Shown one piece after another: positions 1 to 11,769 of a DNA stretch of 64,000 nt. Numbering within the stretch: the stretch's first letter is position 1; each line of letters opens with the position of its first letter. The notes under the pieces are model-generated. The model ran no database searches. It saw only the letters and a list, made by a program, of their open reading frames with translations, and was not told the origin of the DNA. The stretch covers positions 1,674,001 to 1,738,000 of the forward strand of contig JAQSEB010000008.1 of assembly GCA_030063045.1 (NCBI GenBank), given 5' to 3'. The position numbers and the translations under genes were made by a program. Source of the DNA: Pratylenchus scribneri. Its lineage: Eukaryota; Nematoda; Chromadorea; Rhabditida; Pratylenchidae.

Positions 1-2658
1 ACGACTATTTCGAACGCCAATGGATTCGAATGGCCCAAAATGTGAGGGACAGAAACAAATTTTGGCAAGCAATTGGCACCGTTGTGCAATCTCGGAATGA
101 GTTGCTAATTCGCAAAATTAAGGTAAAAAATAAATGGCATTCAAATCTATTTATTTATTTTTTTGTAGACTAATGGTGATCCATTATTGGCCATCCGCCG
201 TCCAGAACGCAAGGCTCAATTGTTGATGAGTTTGGAGCAAATGGTCGAGTCAAAATATCCATTCCCAACTGAAAATACTATAAATGAAAAGAAAGAAGAA
301 AAAGTTAAATGGAAGGACATTCAGGCAAATCAAGGCCGAATTCCAAACAAATCGGACACCAAAAATACAATGGATGAGCCAAAAATTCGGCCAACTCGTC
401 AAATTTACCGCCGCGTTGGCGAAAATTCACCAATTTTGGCATTGGATTGCGAAATGTGCTTCACATCGGTGGACAGACTCGAATTGACCCGAATTTCTGT
501 GGTAAATTAAAATATTTTATGGGAAATGAGAATTTCATAAATTTTTCAAAAAACGAGAATTAAAAATTCTTATTTATTTATTTATTTATTATTTTAGTTG
601 AATGAAAAAGGCGAGCTATTGATGGACGAATTGGTGAAGCCGTACAACAAAATCACAAATTATATCACTCACAAAAGTGGAATTACGGAGGAAAAGCTCA
701 AAAATGTTACAGTAAGTTTTTAATTTAATAATAATTTAATTAATTTTCCAATTTATTTTAGACTCGGCTAAAAGATGTTCAAAAGCAATTTCGTGCATTA
801 TTAACGGATGATACAATTTTGTGTGGCCACAGTTTGGAAAATGATTTAGAAGCCCTTCAACTTTCTCATCCGTAAGTTTATTAATTTTTTAAATTTGAAT
901 TTGAACCACAAATTTCAAAATTCCTATAAAAATGTTTGATGGGATTATTGAAATTTTTCGTGTTCATAAAATATCCTAAAATTGGTTGCCAAATTCACAT
1001 GGATTGCCTCTTCCCAATTCATTGACGGGCTTTCCAAATTTGCATGGCAGCACATTTTAATTTAATTTTATAAATAAATAAAATAATTTTTTTTAAGTTT
1101 TTGCATTGACACATCCGTCCTTTTCAATTTTGCCGGCCGCGCAAACATTCGAAGTGGCCTAAAGGCTTTGGCCAAAGTTTTCCTTGACGAAGAAATTCAA
1201 AAAGACACCAAAAATGGTCATTGTTCCATTGAAGATGCACGGACCACACTAAAATTGGTTCAACTCAAATTGGATAAAGGGTAAATATTAATGTTATTAT
1301 TAAATAATTTACCCAAAAATATTTTCAGCCTTCAATTCGGCAATGTTTCTTTGGGATGGAATTTCAATGCTTGGGCACGTGAAAATGGACTGACTTTGAC
1401 TGGGACACGAATTTGCAATGCCAATGTGCTTGACATGGTCAAAAGAGAGCCAATTTTGGGGGAAAAAGAAGAAATCAAAGTGGAAATGATCAAATTGAAT
1501 GAATCAATTGCCTCATCCACAAAAACAATGGACAGTTTTGGGGCCACCGACGAAAATCCAATCAATGCAGAATTTGAGACGATCGATTTAAAGAAAGAAG
1601 CGGAAGAAAATGCATCAATTGAAGAAGACAAAGCAGCAGAAATAGAAAATGGACAGCAGAAAAATGAAATGGAAACAATGGTAAATTTTGGATGATTCCC
1701 AGAATGTCTAATAATTTTTATTAACTAATTCAAAAAGAAATTAAGCTAAATGAAATTAATTAATCATTTCGAATTTTCAGATCCCGCCAGATGAGGAGAT
1801 AAAGCCACCGGTGACAGGGCAACAAGTTGGCAACGAAAATGGCGATGATGATCCAGAGATGGCCGCAGGGAAAATCTTCGATTTTGCGTGAGTTTTCTTT
1901 TACTTAGTAATTCAAATTTAATTGTTATTAATTTTAAAATTAATTTAAATTTTATCAAATAAGACAATTCAAATTTCTATTAATTAATTTCATAATTTTT
2001 TAAGTGATGCTGTCCGAATCGACAATGCAATGCAAAAAACGGCACAATTCAGCGATTGCTTCCAATGGGCGAGCGAATCAATGAAAAGAAAGCGAACAAT
2101 GTTGGTCGCAATGGATGAACCACAAACATTCTTCAAAGCAAATCAATGGTAAAAATGGGAAATTAACTATTGGGATATATTTTAAAGGGGATTATGACCA
2201 AAATTAAATTCAATTGATTCGAAAATATTTCTCCCAATTTTAGCTCAACTCTGATCAACCTATCGAATGAAGCGGAATGGGAAAGAACCAGCAAATCGAC
2301 TTCTTATTATCAAGGAAATTCCACCTCCGAGGACGAAGAATGGCATCAAAATGCTCCCGAAAATAACAAACTGCACCGAATTTGCTCCCAAATGGCACCC
2401 AAATTGATAGACCATGACATCATTATGCTGGAATTGAATTGCCCAAAAGGAACACCGAAATACGAATTGGATGAGGCATTCCGGGTGCTGACCGAAGGAA
2501 TTTGCAACAATTCGATGGTTTTTTTGGTGATGGCCGCGACTGGAGGCGGAAAAGGTGGCACAAATGCAATAATGTACACCAAAATACATCAAAAGCAGCA
2601 AATGAAGGAGGGAAATGAAGAAGAAGAAATGGAACAGCAGCAAGAGGATTACGAATAA
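1..2658 (+). CDS. REXO-type RNA exonuclease (DEDDh), 3' part of gene
   Basis: Nine exons are visible: 1-122 (5' end outside the window), 169-501, 598-711, 762-871, 1098-1280, 1329-1680, 1781-1887, 2005-2148 and 2244-2658. All junctions are GT-AG and the phases agree. The product carries the EXOIII fold of the REXO1/REXO5 (NEF-sp) family. ALDCEMCFT holds the first D and E, CGHSLENDLEAL the third acidic residue, and CSIEDARTTLKL the terminal H/D region. The sequence LQFGNVSLGWNFNAWARENG follows. Such enzymes trim 3' ends of structured RNA, usually in the nucleus or nucleolus. An acidic linker (E/K-rich, around 1440-1690) separates the nuclease from the C-terminal part. An AATAAA-like signal follows the stop near 2663. 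The family call is firm; the REXO5-type assignment is an inference. Confidence 0.85.
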
Positions 2659-4003
2659 TTAAAATAAAAAATGATTGTTATTAATTAATCCTTTTATATG
2701 TTATTTAATAATAATTTGCTTTTTTGTTCTCCATTCATTATTGCCAATTAATATTATGTTTCTTTGTTTATTAATATTAATAAAGAGATAAATATTAATA
2801 TGAATTTTACTTTAATTAATTTGCAAAAACCATTTTTAATTTGTAGTCCGGAAATTAGATTAAAAATATGTCCGAAAGTCCCTTGACCATCGAATAGAAG
2901 TTTGAATGTTTTTTCATTAATTTTTGTCGCAACACAAAACCATTAATATTCTTAATAGAGGGAATTTGAGAGTTAAATGAAATCAGCAGAATTGAATAAC
3001 AATAATAAATATGAAAGTCAAAAATGAGGAAAAAAAAGCACAAAACCCAGACCAAACTTCGTCCAAATTCCAAATTTCCGAATATAAAAATTGTGGGCTC
3101 CAAAAATGCAAATCCATTCATTCTCCATTAAATTTGATGTCTACAATGCAAATTCGTTCCATTCTACTATATTTGTTTCACCTCATCCAAATTATTCGCC
3201 CTAATTTTATTAGCCAAAATGATCAAAGTCAGCACAAAACACGCACAATATTATGTACATATATTCATTCATCCAATTCACACATATATCCCTTAAAAAA
3301 TACAACCCATCATAAAAACTAATTCGGCCATAAAATACCAAAAAATGCGGTTGGGATTGTTCAATATTCTAAATGGGAATTTATGCCTTTTCTCAGTTAC
3401 CATAATGAATGGAAATGCGGCAAAAGTTCAAAGAAGAAATGCCGCAGGCAAATATCATTTTTGGTTGTCATTGACAACTTTGACATGTAAAAAAGAAATC
3501 AAAAATCCATTGAAATGAATCTAAAATATTATTTTGGTTCTTGAAGATTTTGAAAAATTAAATTGGCATTCACAATGTCAATGATTCTATGGCATTTTTA
3601 CCCTTTTAAAAGTGCTCCAAATAAATTTATCAAATTTCTTGGCAAAGGAATAACCAAAATGCCCTATATTTCCCCTCCAACAAAGTGCCATTGGCTTTTG
3701 TCTGCTTCCCCTTCGAATATTCCTTCCACCCTCCTATATATTTTTCCTGCCTATTTTTCCAGCTGCCTTTTGCCCTGAATTGTTTGTTTGTCCTCAATTC
3801 CTCCACCTTTCCTTTGCCAATTGAATTCCCCCACCATTTTGGCCACAAATTCAGTCGAACCAATGCGCATCAAAACAAAATCAATTGGAAGCCAACATTT
3901 TGTTTATTTCTTTCAAATTTCAATTTTCCCATTTCTAATTTTGGCTTTTCCTTAAAATAATTTCCTCCATTCAATTCATTCCACCAAGAATTGTGCCCAC
4001 AAA
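2659..4003. other. Intergenic region, no gene seen
   Basis: AT-rich DNA between the exonuclease and the MFS transporter. It should contain the 3' UTR of the first gene and the promoter of the second. The open frames here show no protein motif, no splice-consistent continuation and no family resemblance. No repeat shared with the rest of the window was noticed. Confidence 0.5.
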
Positions 4004-6371
4004 ATGGTCCTTGCCCATCATTCATCCAGCCAATCTTCGTTGACCTCATTCCATTCCAGCAATCCTACTGATGGCTCCTCCTTCAAAACAGATTGGCCCT
4101 CCATTTATTTTATCACATTCATTTGTGTTATGGATGCAATGCGAATTTCCGCCGTTTTGGCCAATTCTTGGCCTTATTTGAGCAGTGTCGATCCGGAAGT
4201 GAATGAAGAATTCTTTGGGTGAATTTTGTAAATCAAAATGAATTAAAATATTCTTCAATTGAAGGCTTTCCAAATCGGCATTCACTTTGGGTGCCATTGT
4301 GGCCTCCGTCCTCTCCGGATGGCTCAGCAATAGAATTTCCCATACAAAGTGAGTGGGAATGAATTTCAATCAACAAATTGAATAATATCGTTGCATATTC
4401 AACTAATTAGCCAAGAAAATTTGGACATTTTTATTTCATCCAATTAAATTCTTAGATTCAACTATTATATCTATTAATTCCCCCTCCCATCCATCCATTC
4501 TCCTCCATTTTAGGCCTCCAATCTTGGCCGGTCTTTTGGTTGCCAGTTTGGCTTGTTTATTCTTTGCCAATTTGGAAATGATTCCCCGGAATCGGCGTTA
4601 TGGTTTTTTGATTGCCGAAATCCTTTTCGGTGTTGCCACCGGCGCCATCCAAACTTGGCGAGTTCATATTGCCATGTCCAGCACTGATGGGGACCGTTCA
4701 AAAGCAACATCATTGATTGGTTTTGCCATCAATCTTGGATTCGTCCTTGGCCCAAGTTTGTTCGAAACAAATAAATTTATGGCCCTCTTTCGCACTATTT
4801 TCAGTAATTGTCCTTTCTTTTGGCTATTTGTTGTCGGCCAAAAAGTTGTTTCTTCCCTGGGGCTCGCATTTTAGCATTTTCACTGCGCCAATTTATTTGA
4901 TGGCATTCCTCTCCCTTTTTGGTGCCATTCTTCTCATTTTTTGTTTCGATGGACGAATGCGGCGAATGACAAATGCGAAAAATGGCCAAAATGATGGAGG
5001 AGGAGAAGGGAATAGAAGGAAAAGGAGAAAAAGAGAGGAAACTGATCAAAATTGGCCAAAGGAACAATTTGAGAAAACGCCCCTGGAAATGACCGTCCCA
5101 AATGAGGGTAGGTCAAAAAATGGATGGCATTAATTAATTATTTATAAATTCACATTTATTGCCCCATTCTCATCCCACCAATTAATTATCCATTCATTAA
5201 TTTAGGCCCAATCTCCGCCGATTCAATTCCCCATTTCCCCTCCTCCGCCGTTGTTCCATCCAATCGCCCAGATTTTGTCGCAATTTTGGCATGTTTCATC
5301 GCTCGTTTCTGCTTTATGGCTTTTATCCTCTATTTGATGGCATTGGCCACTCCATATTCAATGACCGTTTTTGGGTGGAGTGGCGAACAAATGGCATCAT
5401 CACAACTCCCAGCCATTTAATAATTCAATCCTTTTGTAAGGTTTTCTACCAAATGTTGGCCCAATGCACAATGGGCATAATGGGCATTCTTGTCTGCTTG
5501 GGTTACACCATTCGGCTTCTTTCCCATTTCAAAGAGCGATTCTGTGTTTTGGTTGCCATTTCCCTCATGTTGACCTTCTTTCTTGCCTCATTCCCTTGGC
5601 CATTTCTCGATGCCAAAATTCCTCTTCCAATTTATTCAAATAAAACAATGATTGGTGGCAATGGTCAGTACAAATAAATTCAACAATAAAAATAATGTAT
5701 TCAATTCAGCGAATGTCACAATGAATGCAGTGATTTCAACGCATGGATGCGATCCACAAAAATATGGATGGTGCCAAAGCACACCGGTAAAATCAACTAA
5801 TTAAAATTGCCTATAAATAAAATAACTTGGGCAAAATTTCCCAATGCCCAATTCCCTTTCATCCATGCCAATTCCCAATTTTCAGGCAATCAATGTTTTT
5901 GTCTACCATGTCGCATTGATTCTCTGTTTGGGCATTGCCATGCCCGTTGGCCAACTCAATTTGGATGTCCTTTATTCCAGACTGCTTGGCCCAATCAAGC
6001 AGGGCACAATGCAGGGCCTTTTCGTTGCCGTCGGCGACATGGTCAGCCTTTGTGGCCCACTGATAATCACGTATGAATCCGGGGCATCACATTTAGCAGA
6101 CCATTTATTAATTTGATAAAATGTCCATTCATTCATTCAAAGGACCGTCTATCAAAAGAGTGGCCCCCGACCTGTTTGGCTGGGCCAAATATTTATTTTC
6201 GCTTTTGGCATTGCATTTTGGGCATTTTCATACTCAAAATTGGTTCCATCAACCAATTATGAGCCGGTCAAATTGGTCGTTGAATCATCGGGTGCCACGG
6301 AATGTGAGGAATGGACAAATGAAATGAGAAGGCAAGCAAATGGACTCAAAATGACAAAGGAAACAAATTAA
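4004..6371 (+). CDS. MFS transporter, MFSD8/CLN7-like
   Basis: Nine exons join in consistent phase: 4004-4218, 4265-4348, 4514-4755, 4805-5107, 5206-5393, 5441-5663, 5710-5786, 5886-6070 and 6143-6371, giving about 581 residues. Hydrophobic segments alternate with short loops as in 12-helix facilitators. The MFS loop 2-3 region (SGWLSNRISHTK) follows helix 2. The second half contains GWSGEQM and SRLLGPIKQGTMQGL, the latter resembling MFSD8 (lysosomal membrane) proteins. The 49-bp intron 4756-4804 is needed to keep frame. Intron 5394-5440 has no usable GT; a GC-AG pair restores frame, but its donor is weak. Lysosomal location is an inference from the family, and the substrate cannot be read from the sequence. 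Confidence 0.75.
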
Positions 6372-7108
6372 TGAATCATCCATTCGCTCAAATGCGGGGA
6401 ATGGTCCCATTGTTAAATTCAAATTTAATTGTAAATAATCTTAATCATGGTTATTTTAATTCATTTTACGTGAATTTACTTCATTGTTTCCATCATATTC
6501 CATTTTTAACAAAGCTCTTTTCCACTTTGCATATCAAATCCATTTCATCATTCATTCCATCAAAAATGCTCCATCAAATTTCCCAATGAATTATTGTGAT
6601 AAACATTTCTGTATAAATTTTAAACCATATTTCATACCTTATTTTAGTGTCTTACAATTTAGAATTTATGTACAATCGCAATTACAACATAGAATTTACA
6701 ATTAAAAATAAGAATTGCAAATCACCTCCTCATCAATTGTGCCTGAAATTCGTCGATATTCCGGCTGCCTGGTGGATTCAGGATTAGGCAAAAAGTGAGC
6801 CTACTAAGATTACTGTACCGAAAGAGAATAATTGGAAAGGAAAATTTTGAATGATGCCTGCAGCAAATTTCATTGCAAATATCCGATTCATATTCATGAC
6901 ATTCCATTCATTTCTTCATTTTTCTAGCTATTTCATATTTGTCATTAATTATTTAAGTTCTCCTTTTTATTGAATTAAAATAAGCAAAAAGAATGGATTG
7001 AATATCTTCTTTGGGGATTTGTGGAATGTGTAAAAGGAATGAATGTTGGGAATGAATTGATGAAAAACAAAATTGAAAGCCCATCCAAATCCTCGCATAT
7101 CTCATTAT
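6372..7108. other. Intergenic region between convergent genes
   Basis: AT-rich sequence holding the 3' UTRs of the converging MFS transporter (+) and cuticlin (-) genes. A 61-codon minus-strand frame at 6722-6907 has no recognisable motif or splice context. Nothing else is supported. Confidence 0.5.
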
Positions 7109-9301
7109 TCATTCATTGGCCCATTCTCCCATTTTCGTTTGGCATTTCCATTGATGATTTCCTCCATGCCTTCTTCTTCTCCTCATCAATTTCAATGCCA
7201 AAATAGCCAATAATAAACCGAAACCGGCCAAAATGGCCAAAATCAATGCCAATCCGGTCATCAAATGCATTTTGGCCAGGCAAATTTTCTGTTCATCTTC
7301 AACCTCTTTTCGATTTGGATTATTCCACTTTTTGAGGGGTTTTTTGGTACTCCCAATTCGTTCTTGGTCCTCGCGATCAAGGACCAACATTTGGGGCGAG
7401 GCAACGTCAATTTCCATTTGATTGGACAATTCGCCACCGGCAGATGATGATGGCATTTGATGGAGTAAAGCTGCAAAAACAAAATATAATTAATTGTTTT
7501 ATGTCCAATTAATTTAATTTTCCTCCAAAATTCCGTCCACCCATTCACTTGCCTCTTTTTCCCCTGCCAATAACTGTTTCGGCATTATTTTCTTCATCCT
7601 CTTCTTTTTCGGCAATTCCCATTTCTTTATTATTGGTCCAATTGCCCTCCAATCTTCCAATCATCGTCGTCGTCCCATTTTGTTCCTCCTCATTCTTCTT
7701 CCATTCAATTTCTTCCTCCTCCTTCTTCCCATCCTTCTTCTTTTTCCCATTTTCATCCTCCTCTTCTTCTTCCTCTTTCTTCAAATCCTTTTCATTCTTT
7801 TCTTTCTTCTTCTTCTTCATTTCCTCTTCCTTTTCTTCTTCATTCTCTTCCACCTTCATTTCCTTCTTCCTCTCCTCTTTTGCTTCATCCAAACTCCAAT
7901 CGGTTCCTTCCACTTCCACCTCCAAATCCTCCAATAATTTTTCCAATTTTTCTTCATGTTTTCCTCCTTTGTGTCCTTTTTTGTCCTTTTCTCCCTTTCC
8001 TCCTTTCTTTTTCCTTTCGCCACCGCATTTTGGCGGTGTAATTCCTCGGCACATATCCATTTGTTTTTGGCACATTCTTCAATTAAAATGTAAATTAAAT
8101 AAAATTTGATTGGGAGAGAAAAAACCGAATTTGGCAAGTGAAAAAAAGCTGATTAGAATCGGCGTATTTGAACACTTGACTTTTGGCATATGCCCTCATT
8201 TTGCCATCATCATTTTTGTAAACAATTTCACTGATCAATCCAAGGTCCAATGAGCATCTAATTTTGGCCAAATCCTTCATTTTCTTCCCTTCAATTCAAA
8301 ACCAACCCATCTTCGTCCACAACCGCATGGTCTTCCCCGTCCCCATCCGTCACAAAACACTGCAAAACAACACATTTTGTTACCATAAATTGTTAATACA
8401 ATTCAATTATGGCCAATCTATTCCTTCCTTTAATTTATTCCTTTCCCGCAAATTCCCATTTCTCCATTTGTGTCATTTTCTCACTTTTTTCACCAAAATG
8501 CCCAATTCGGGTCCTTTGCATTCCCAAATATGGTAGACCGTATCGCCCACATTTGCCCAACTCAGTTGTGGGCCATCCAATGTGCCGGAATGGACCGAAT
8601 ATTTGCAACTTGGCAGGGACATATGATCGCTCAATTCCTGGGCAGGCAAATGACTAAAATGTTAAATGGGCCAATTTGTTCTAATTTCCTTTACAAAATT
8701 TGACTTGCCTAACTTCAAAACTGCTCGTCACAATTTCCTCTGGCTCCGTGTAAAAACAACTCAAATGATAGGCCCGATCATTTCGAGTGATGAATCCGGC
8801 TGGATGGAATGAGACAACCACCGTTACCGCAAATGAAATGCCCCGGGGATTTGCCTTAAAAAATATAAAAAGATCATTGTCATTTCCTTCTACTTCTTTT
8901 GATGAATTAACTAGGCAATTTTCATTTCATTTCCCTAATCTAAATGCCTTTTTGCCCTCACCGATCTAAGCCGTTGCATTCCGCATTTCCCCAAACTCAA
9001 TGTATAAATGCTGGTTTCATTTTTCGGTGGATTGCCGAATGATTGACGGCATGAGGCATCCTTGGCACGGCCTTTTACGAAAATATTGCCTAAAAAGAAG
9101 TTGGAATTCACAAATTGACCATTCCCCATTACCAATGAATGGTTTTGAGGTTAAAATGTCCAATGCCACTTCTGTTTCCTCGCAAACCACTTTTGGTGTG
9201 CCAATTATGTAATTGTCGAGGACGGAGGATAATTCATAGGCCGAAATGAAGGAATTGGCCAAAAAGTGGAGGAAAAGTAGGGAAATTGTATTGAAAAACA
9301 T
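7109..9301 (-). CDS. Cuticlin-like ZP-domain protein with Lys/Glu-rich insert and C-terminal membrane helix
   Basis: Eight exons in transcript order: 9301-9133, 9089-8962, 8854-8709, 8653-8485, 8359-8307, 8257-8126, 8076-7553 and 7470-7109, giving 560 residues with matching phases. The start chosen is the Met opening a signal peptide (MFFNTISLLFLHFLANSF) next to YELSSVLDN. An upstream in-frame Met near 9604 would lack a clean signal. The ZP module is clear: PKVVCEETEVALDI, GNIFVKGRAKDASC, NPRGISFAVTVVVSFHP, SCKYSVHSGTLDGPQ and WANVGDTVYHIWEC. Next come about 150 residues extremely rich in K and E, an RGKR furin-type site, then a hydrophobic helix (MTGLALILAILAGFGLLLAI) and a basic tail. Introns 8708-8654 and 7552-7471 use GC donors (GCAAGT). 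Cuticlins are secreted, cleaved and polymerised into cuticle structures such as alae. Confidence 0.88.
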
Positions 9302-10112
9302 TTGGCTGAAAATGGGAAAAGGTCTTTCAAAATGGATTATTGTCCATTTGGATACGGATGGAATGGAATGAATGAGGGAAGAAGGAATGGTCATCAGAAG
9401 CAACAGAACCTTGACCGAATGAACCAATGGCGCCATTATGGCGGCGGCATTTATGGAAAATGAGGAAATTGGGAGGAGATTGAGGTGGGATGAGCGGAAT
9501 TTTATGGGAATGACCGGCGGCGGGAAATGAAGAAATTTGGCGGCGAATGAGGAAGTCGAAATGTGTGGGAAAAAGTGATTTTGTTTTTTCAACGTGAAAG
9601 TCACCGAAAGGTGGTCAATCTCGGAGGCAAATTTCCTTTTTTTGACCGTCTTTTGGATGAGGATGAGTTTAAGACGGCGAATTTATTACAAAACCCAACC
9701 AAATTCCCCTCCAATTTGAGGTTAATTCCTGCCAGCCAGCCCCTTTCCATGGGTTATTAACCTTGCGCATCTTCCTTTTGCGCATTTTTCCCTCAATTCA
9801 TCCAAAAATTAGGTCTTCCATGGAAAAAGGGCAAAGGAAAAAGTACATCCTTTGAATGCATTGTTATTGGAGGTTGGGGCATCGAAATGAATGGATGACC
9901 GGAGAATGGGGTGAAGTGAAAAAAATTGAAAATTGGAAGAAGCCGGCGGCTGAAGAAAAATGAACATATTTTTGGATGGACGAAATTTTGGGAGAGGAAC
10001 AACAATTGGGGCTTATCTTTTTAAAGATGAATATGTATTAATTTTATTCAAACATTCAATGATAATTATCAATATAGCAAATTAATTTGATTATTCCCTC
10101 ATACTCATATTG
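9302..10112. other. Upstream region of the cuticlin gene
   Basis: Contains the 5' UTR and promoter side of the minus-strand cuticlin gene. The long minus-strand frame continues upstream to 9604 without resembling a secreted-protein N-terminus, so it is treated as 5' UTR. No other gene is seen before the dispersed repeat copy that begins near 10113. Confidence 0.4.
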
Positions 10113-10470
10113 TCAATGCCAAATGCCTAAGGGCTTTCCTATTCGTCCTACTGTACCGCCACTTTTGCCCAATCACCCCATCATCCTATCAATCAAATAT
10201 TGCTCCAATCTGCCTTTTTAAACTCGCTCCTTTCCTCATTAAATAAATGTTCACTTTTTGGTTCATTTTCTCCCCACTTTGACGATATTATTTTATCATA
10301 TATTTTTCGCCTAATAAATAAAAATAATTTGAAGACTATCCCCTCCTAATCCCCATCCTCTAATCTTGGGCCACTGGGGGCTTAAGCCCCCGGCGAAAGC
10401 CCGGGACGGAGCTAGGCCCACTCTCACAGTCGCCCCGAACAAACCTCAGTGTCGGTAATCAGGACTATAA
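10113..10470 (+). repeat. Dispersed repeat family R1, copy 1
   Basis: Shares with the copies near 12698, 16141, 16854 and 44020 the opening around CAATGCCAAATGCCTAAGGG, then CCTACTGTACCGCC, then CCTATCAATCAAATATTG and CAATCTGCC. It ends in a more variable G/C-rich tail (near 10370-10430) and an AGGACTATAA-like end. No open reading frame is present. This copy is intergenic. Confidence 0.75.
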
Positions 10471-10813
10471 TATAACATTAATTCTCGAATATTTTCAAAT
10501 TATTTTCAAACCATTAAATTTATTAGACAATCCACGAAATCCAATAAAAAATCAATAAAAAATATCTAAATGCCGGAAATTAGAGGATGGAGGAAATAAT
10601 ATATGGCCTTTGGGTTTGGGGCCACTCCTAGAAGGGAATATTGATGTTGGCAATTGGACTTTGAATGTGAGTGCATTGGATTTTGGATATAGCCAGAAGA
10701 ACATCATCACATTCCCTCATAGCCGATTCATTCATTCATTTCATTCAGACAATCCATTCCCATATGCACTCTCAAAATTCATTCATTTAAAATTCCAATT
10801 TTTCTCAATAATT

Positions 10814-11366
10814 ATGTTTTTGTTCAATGTCCAATTCATGGCCAAATTTATCCTCATTTTGGTGCTCATTTTTCCACCAATGGATGCCGCCGATCCACGT
10901 TAGTTCATAATTAATTTGTGACAGACATTGACTTTGCAAATCTACAAATTATTTATTTGGCCAATATGAAATTAAAGTGCTTTATTCTCATTTCCAATTC
11001 GTTCATTTATTTTTTTTTGCAGTTTCCGAATCATCCAAACCTAATAAGAATAAAAATGGACACAATAAGAAAAACGCTGGAAGGAAAAATCATCAGAATC
11101 AGAATGGAAAGAACGATAAACGGAATAGTGGAAAAGGAAAAGGAAATGATAAAGGTGAATTATTGGAAAGATTTTCGGATTTTTTGAAACATCGTGACGG
11201 TCGTTGGAACAAATCAAAGGTGGCCCTGACTGCTGCTGGTGTTGGGGCAACCGCCCTTCTTGGATTGAACTATTTGCAACAAGCCGTACAAAATGCCAAT
11301 GCCAACCAATTCGCCGGAGGGGGAGGATGCCCATTTGGTGGTGGTCGATGGAGGAGGAGAAAATGA
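10814..11366 (+). CDS. Small secreted basic protein, first of a tandem pair
   Basis: Two exons, 10814-10898 and 11023-11366, encode 142 residues. The N-terminus is a signal peptide; a second in-frame Met at 10838 (MAKFILILVLIFPPMDA) is an equally good start. The middle is a hydrophilic N/K/G-rich stretch (SSKPNKNKNGHNKKNAGRKN and onward), followed by an amphipathic FSDFLKHRDGRWNKSK. A Gly/Ala hydrophobic segment (VALTAAGVGATALLGLNYL) and a Gly-rich CPFGGGRWRRRK tail end the protein. I do not recognise a family. The layout of secretion signal, charged low-complexity middle and Gly/Ala helix is repeated in the next gene, so the two look like diverged duplicates. A secreted or cuticle-related role is possible; no function is shown. 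Confidence 0.6.
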
Positions 11367-11769
11367 AGCGAAGAATGGAAGGAAAGGAATCGAATTGGAG
11401 GGAATGATGATTTTGACATTGAAGTCCAAAATGAAATATTCAAATCAATCCTTCGAATTTCATTCCTTTACCAAAATTTAGTACATTCAAATATTTTGTG
11501 CATAAAAAGTGTTTTCATTTGGTTATTTTTATTTTTAATTCACCCTTCAATCAATTCAATCCATTTGGGCATTTGATCACCCATTTTCCTCCTCCCTAAT
11601 CAATTTTGGCCAACTCTTTCTTTTGGCTTTAGGCCCATTTTGCCGCCCCCGGATGCTAATATACCAAACAAACACTACCTCCATTTCCCTTTTCCAAAAT
11701 ATTTACTAATATTTCCTCAATTCCCCACCATCTAAAATTCCCCAAAATTCTTTCAATATTTCCGCCAAA
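11367..11769. other. Spacer between the two small secreted-protein genes
   Basis: About 400 bp between two plus-strand genes. It should hold the 3' UTR of the first and the promoter of the second. No open frame with coding character or repeat was noticed. Confidence 0.4.

Noticed and set aside
7549..8109. Long plus-strand open frame rich in Ser/Phe
   Set aside because: It is the exact antisense of the cuticlin Lys/Glu-rich exon, whose splice sites and domain context are on the minus strand.
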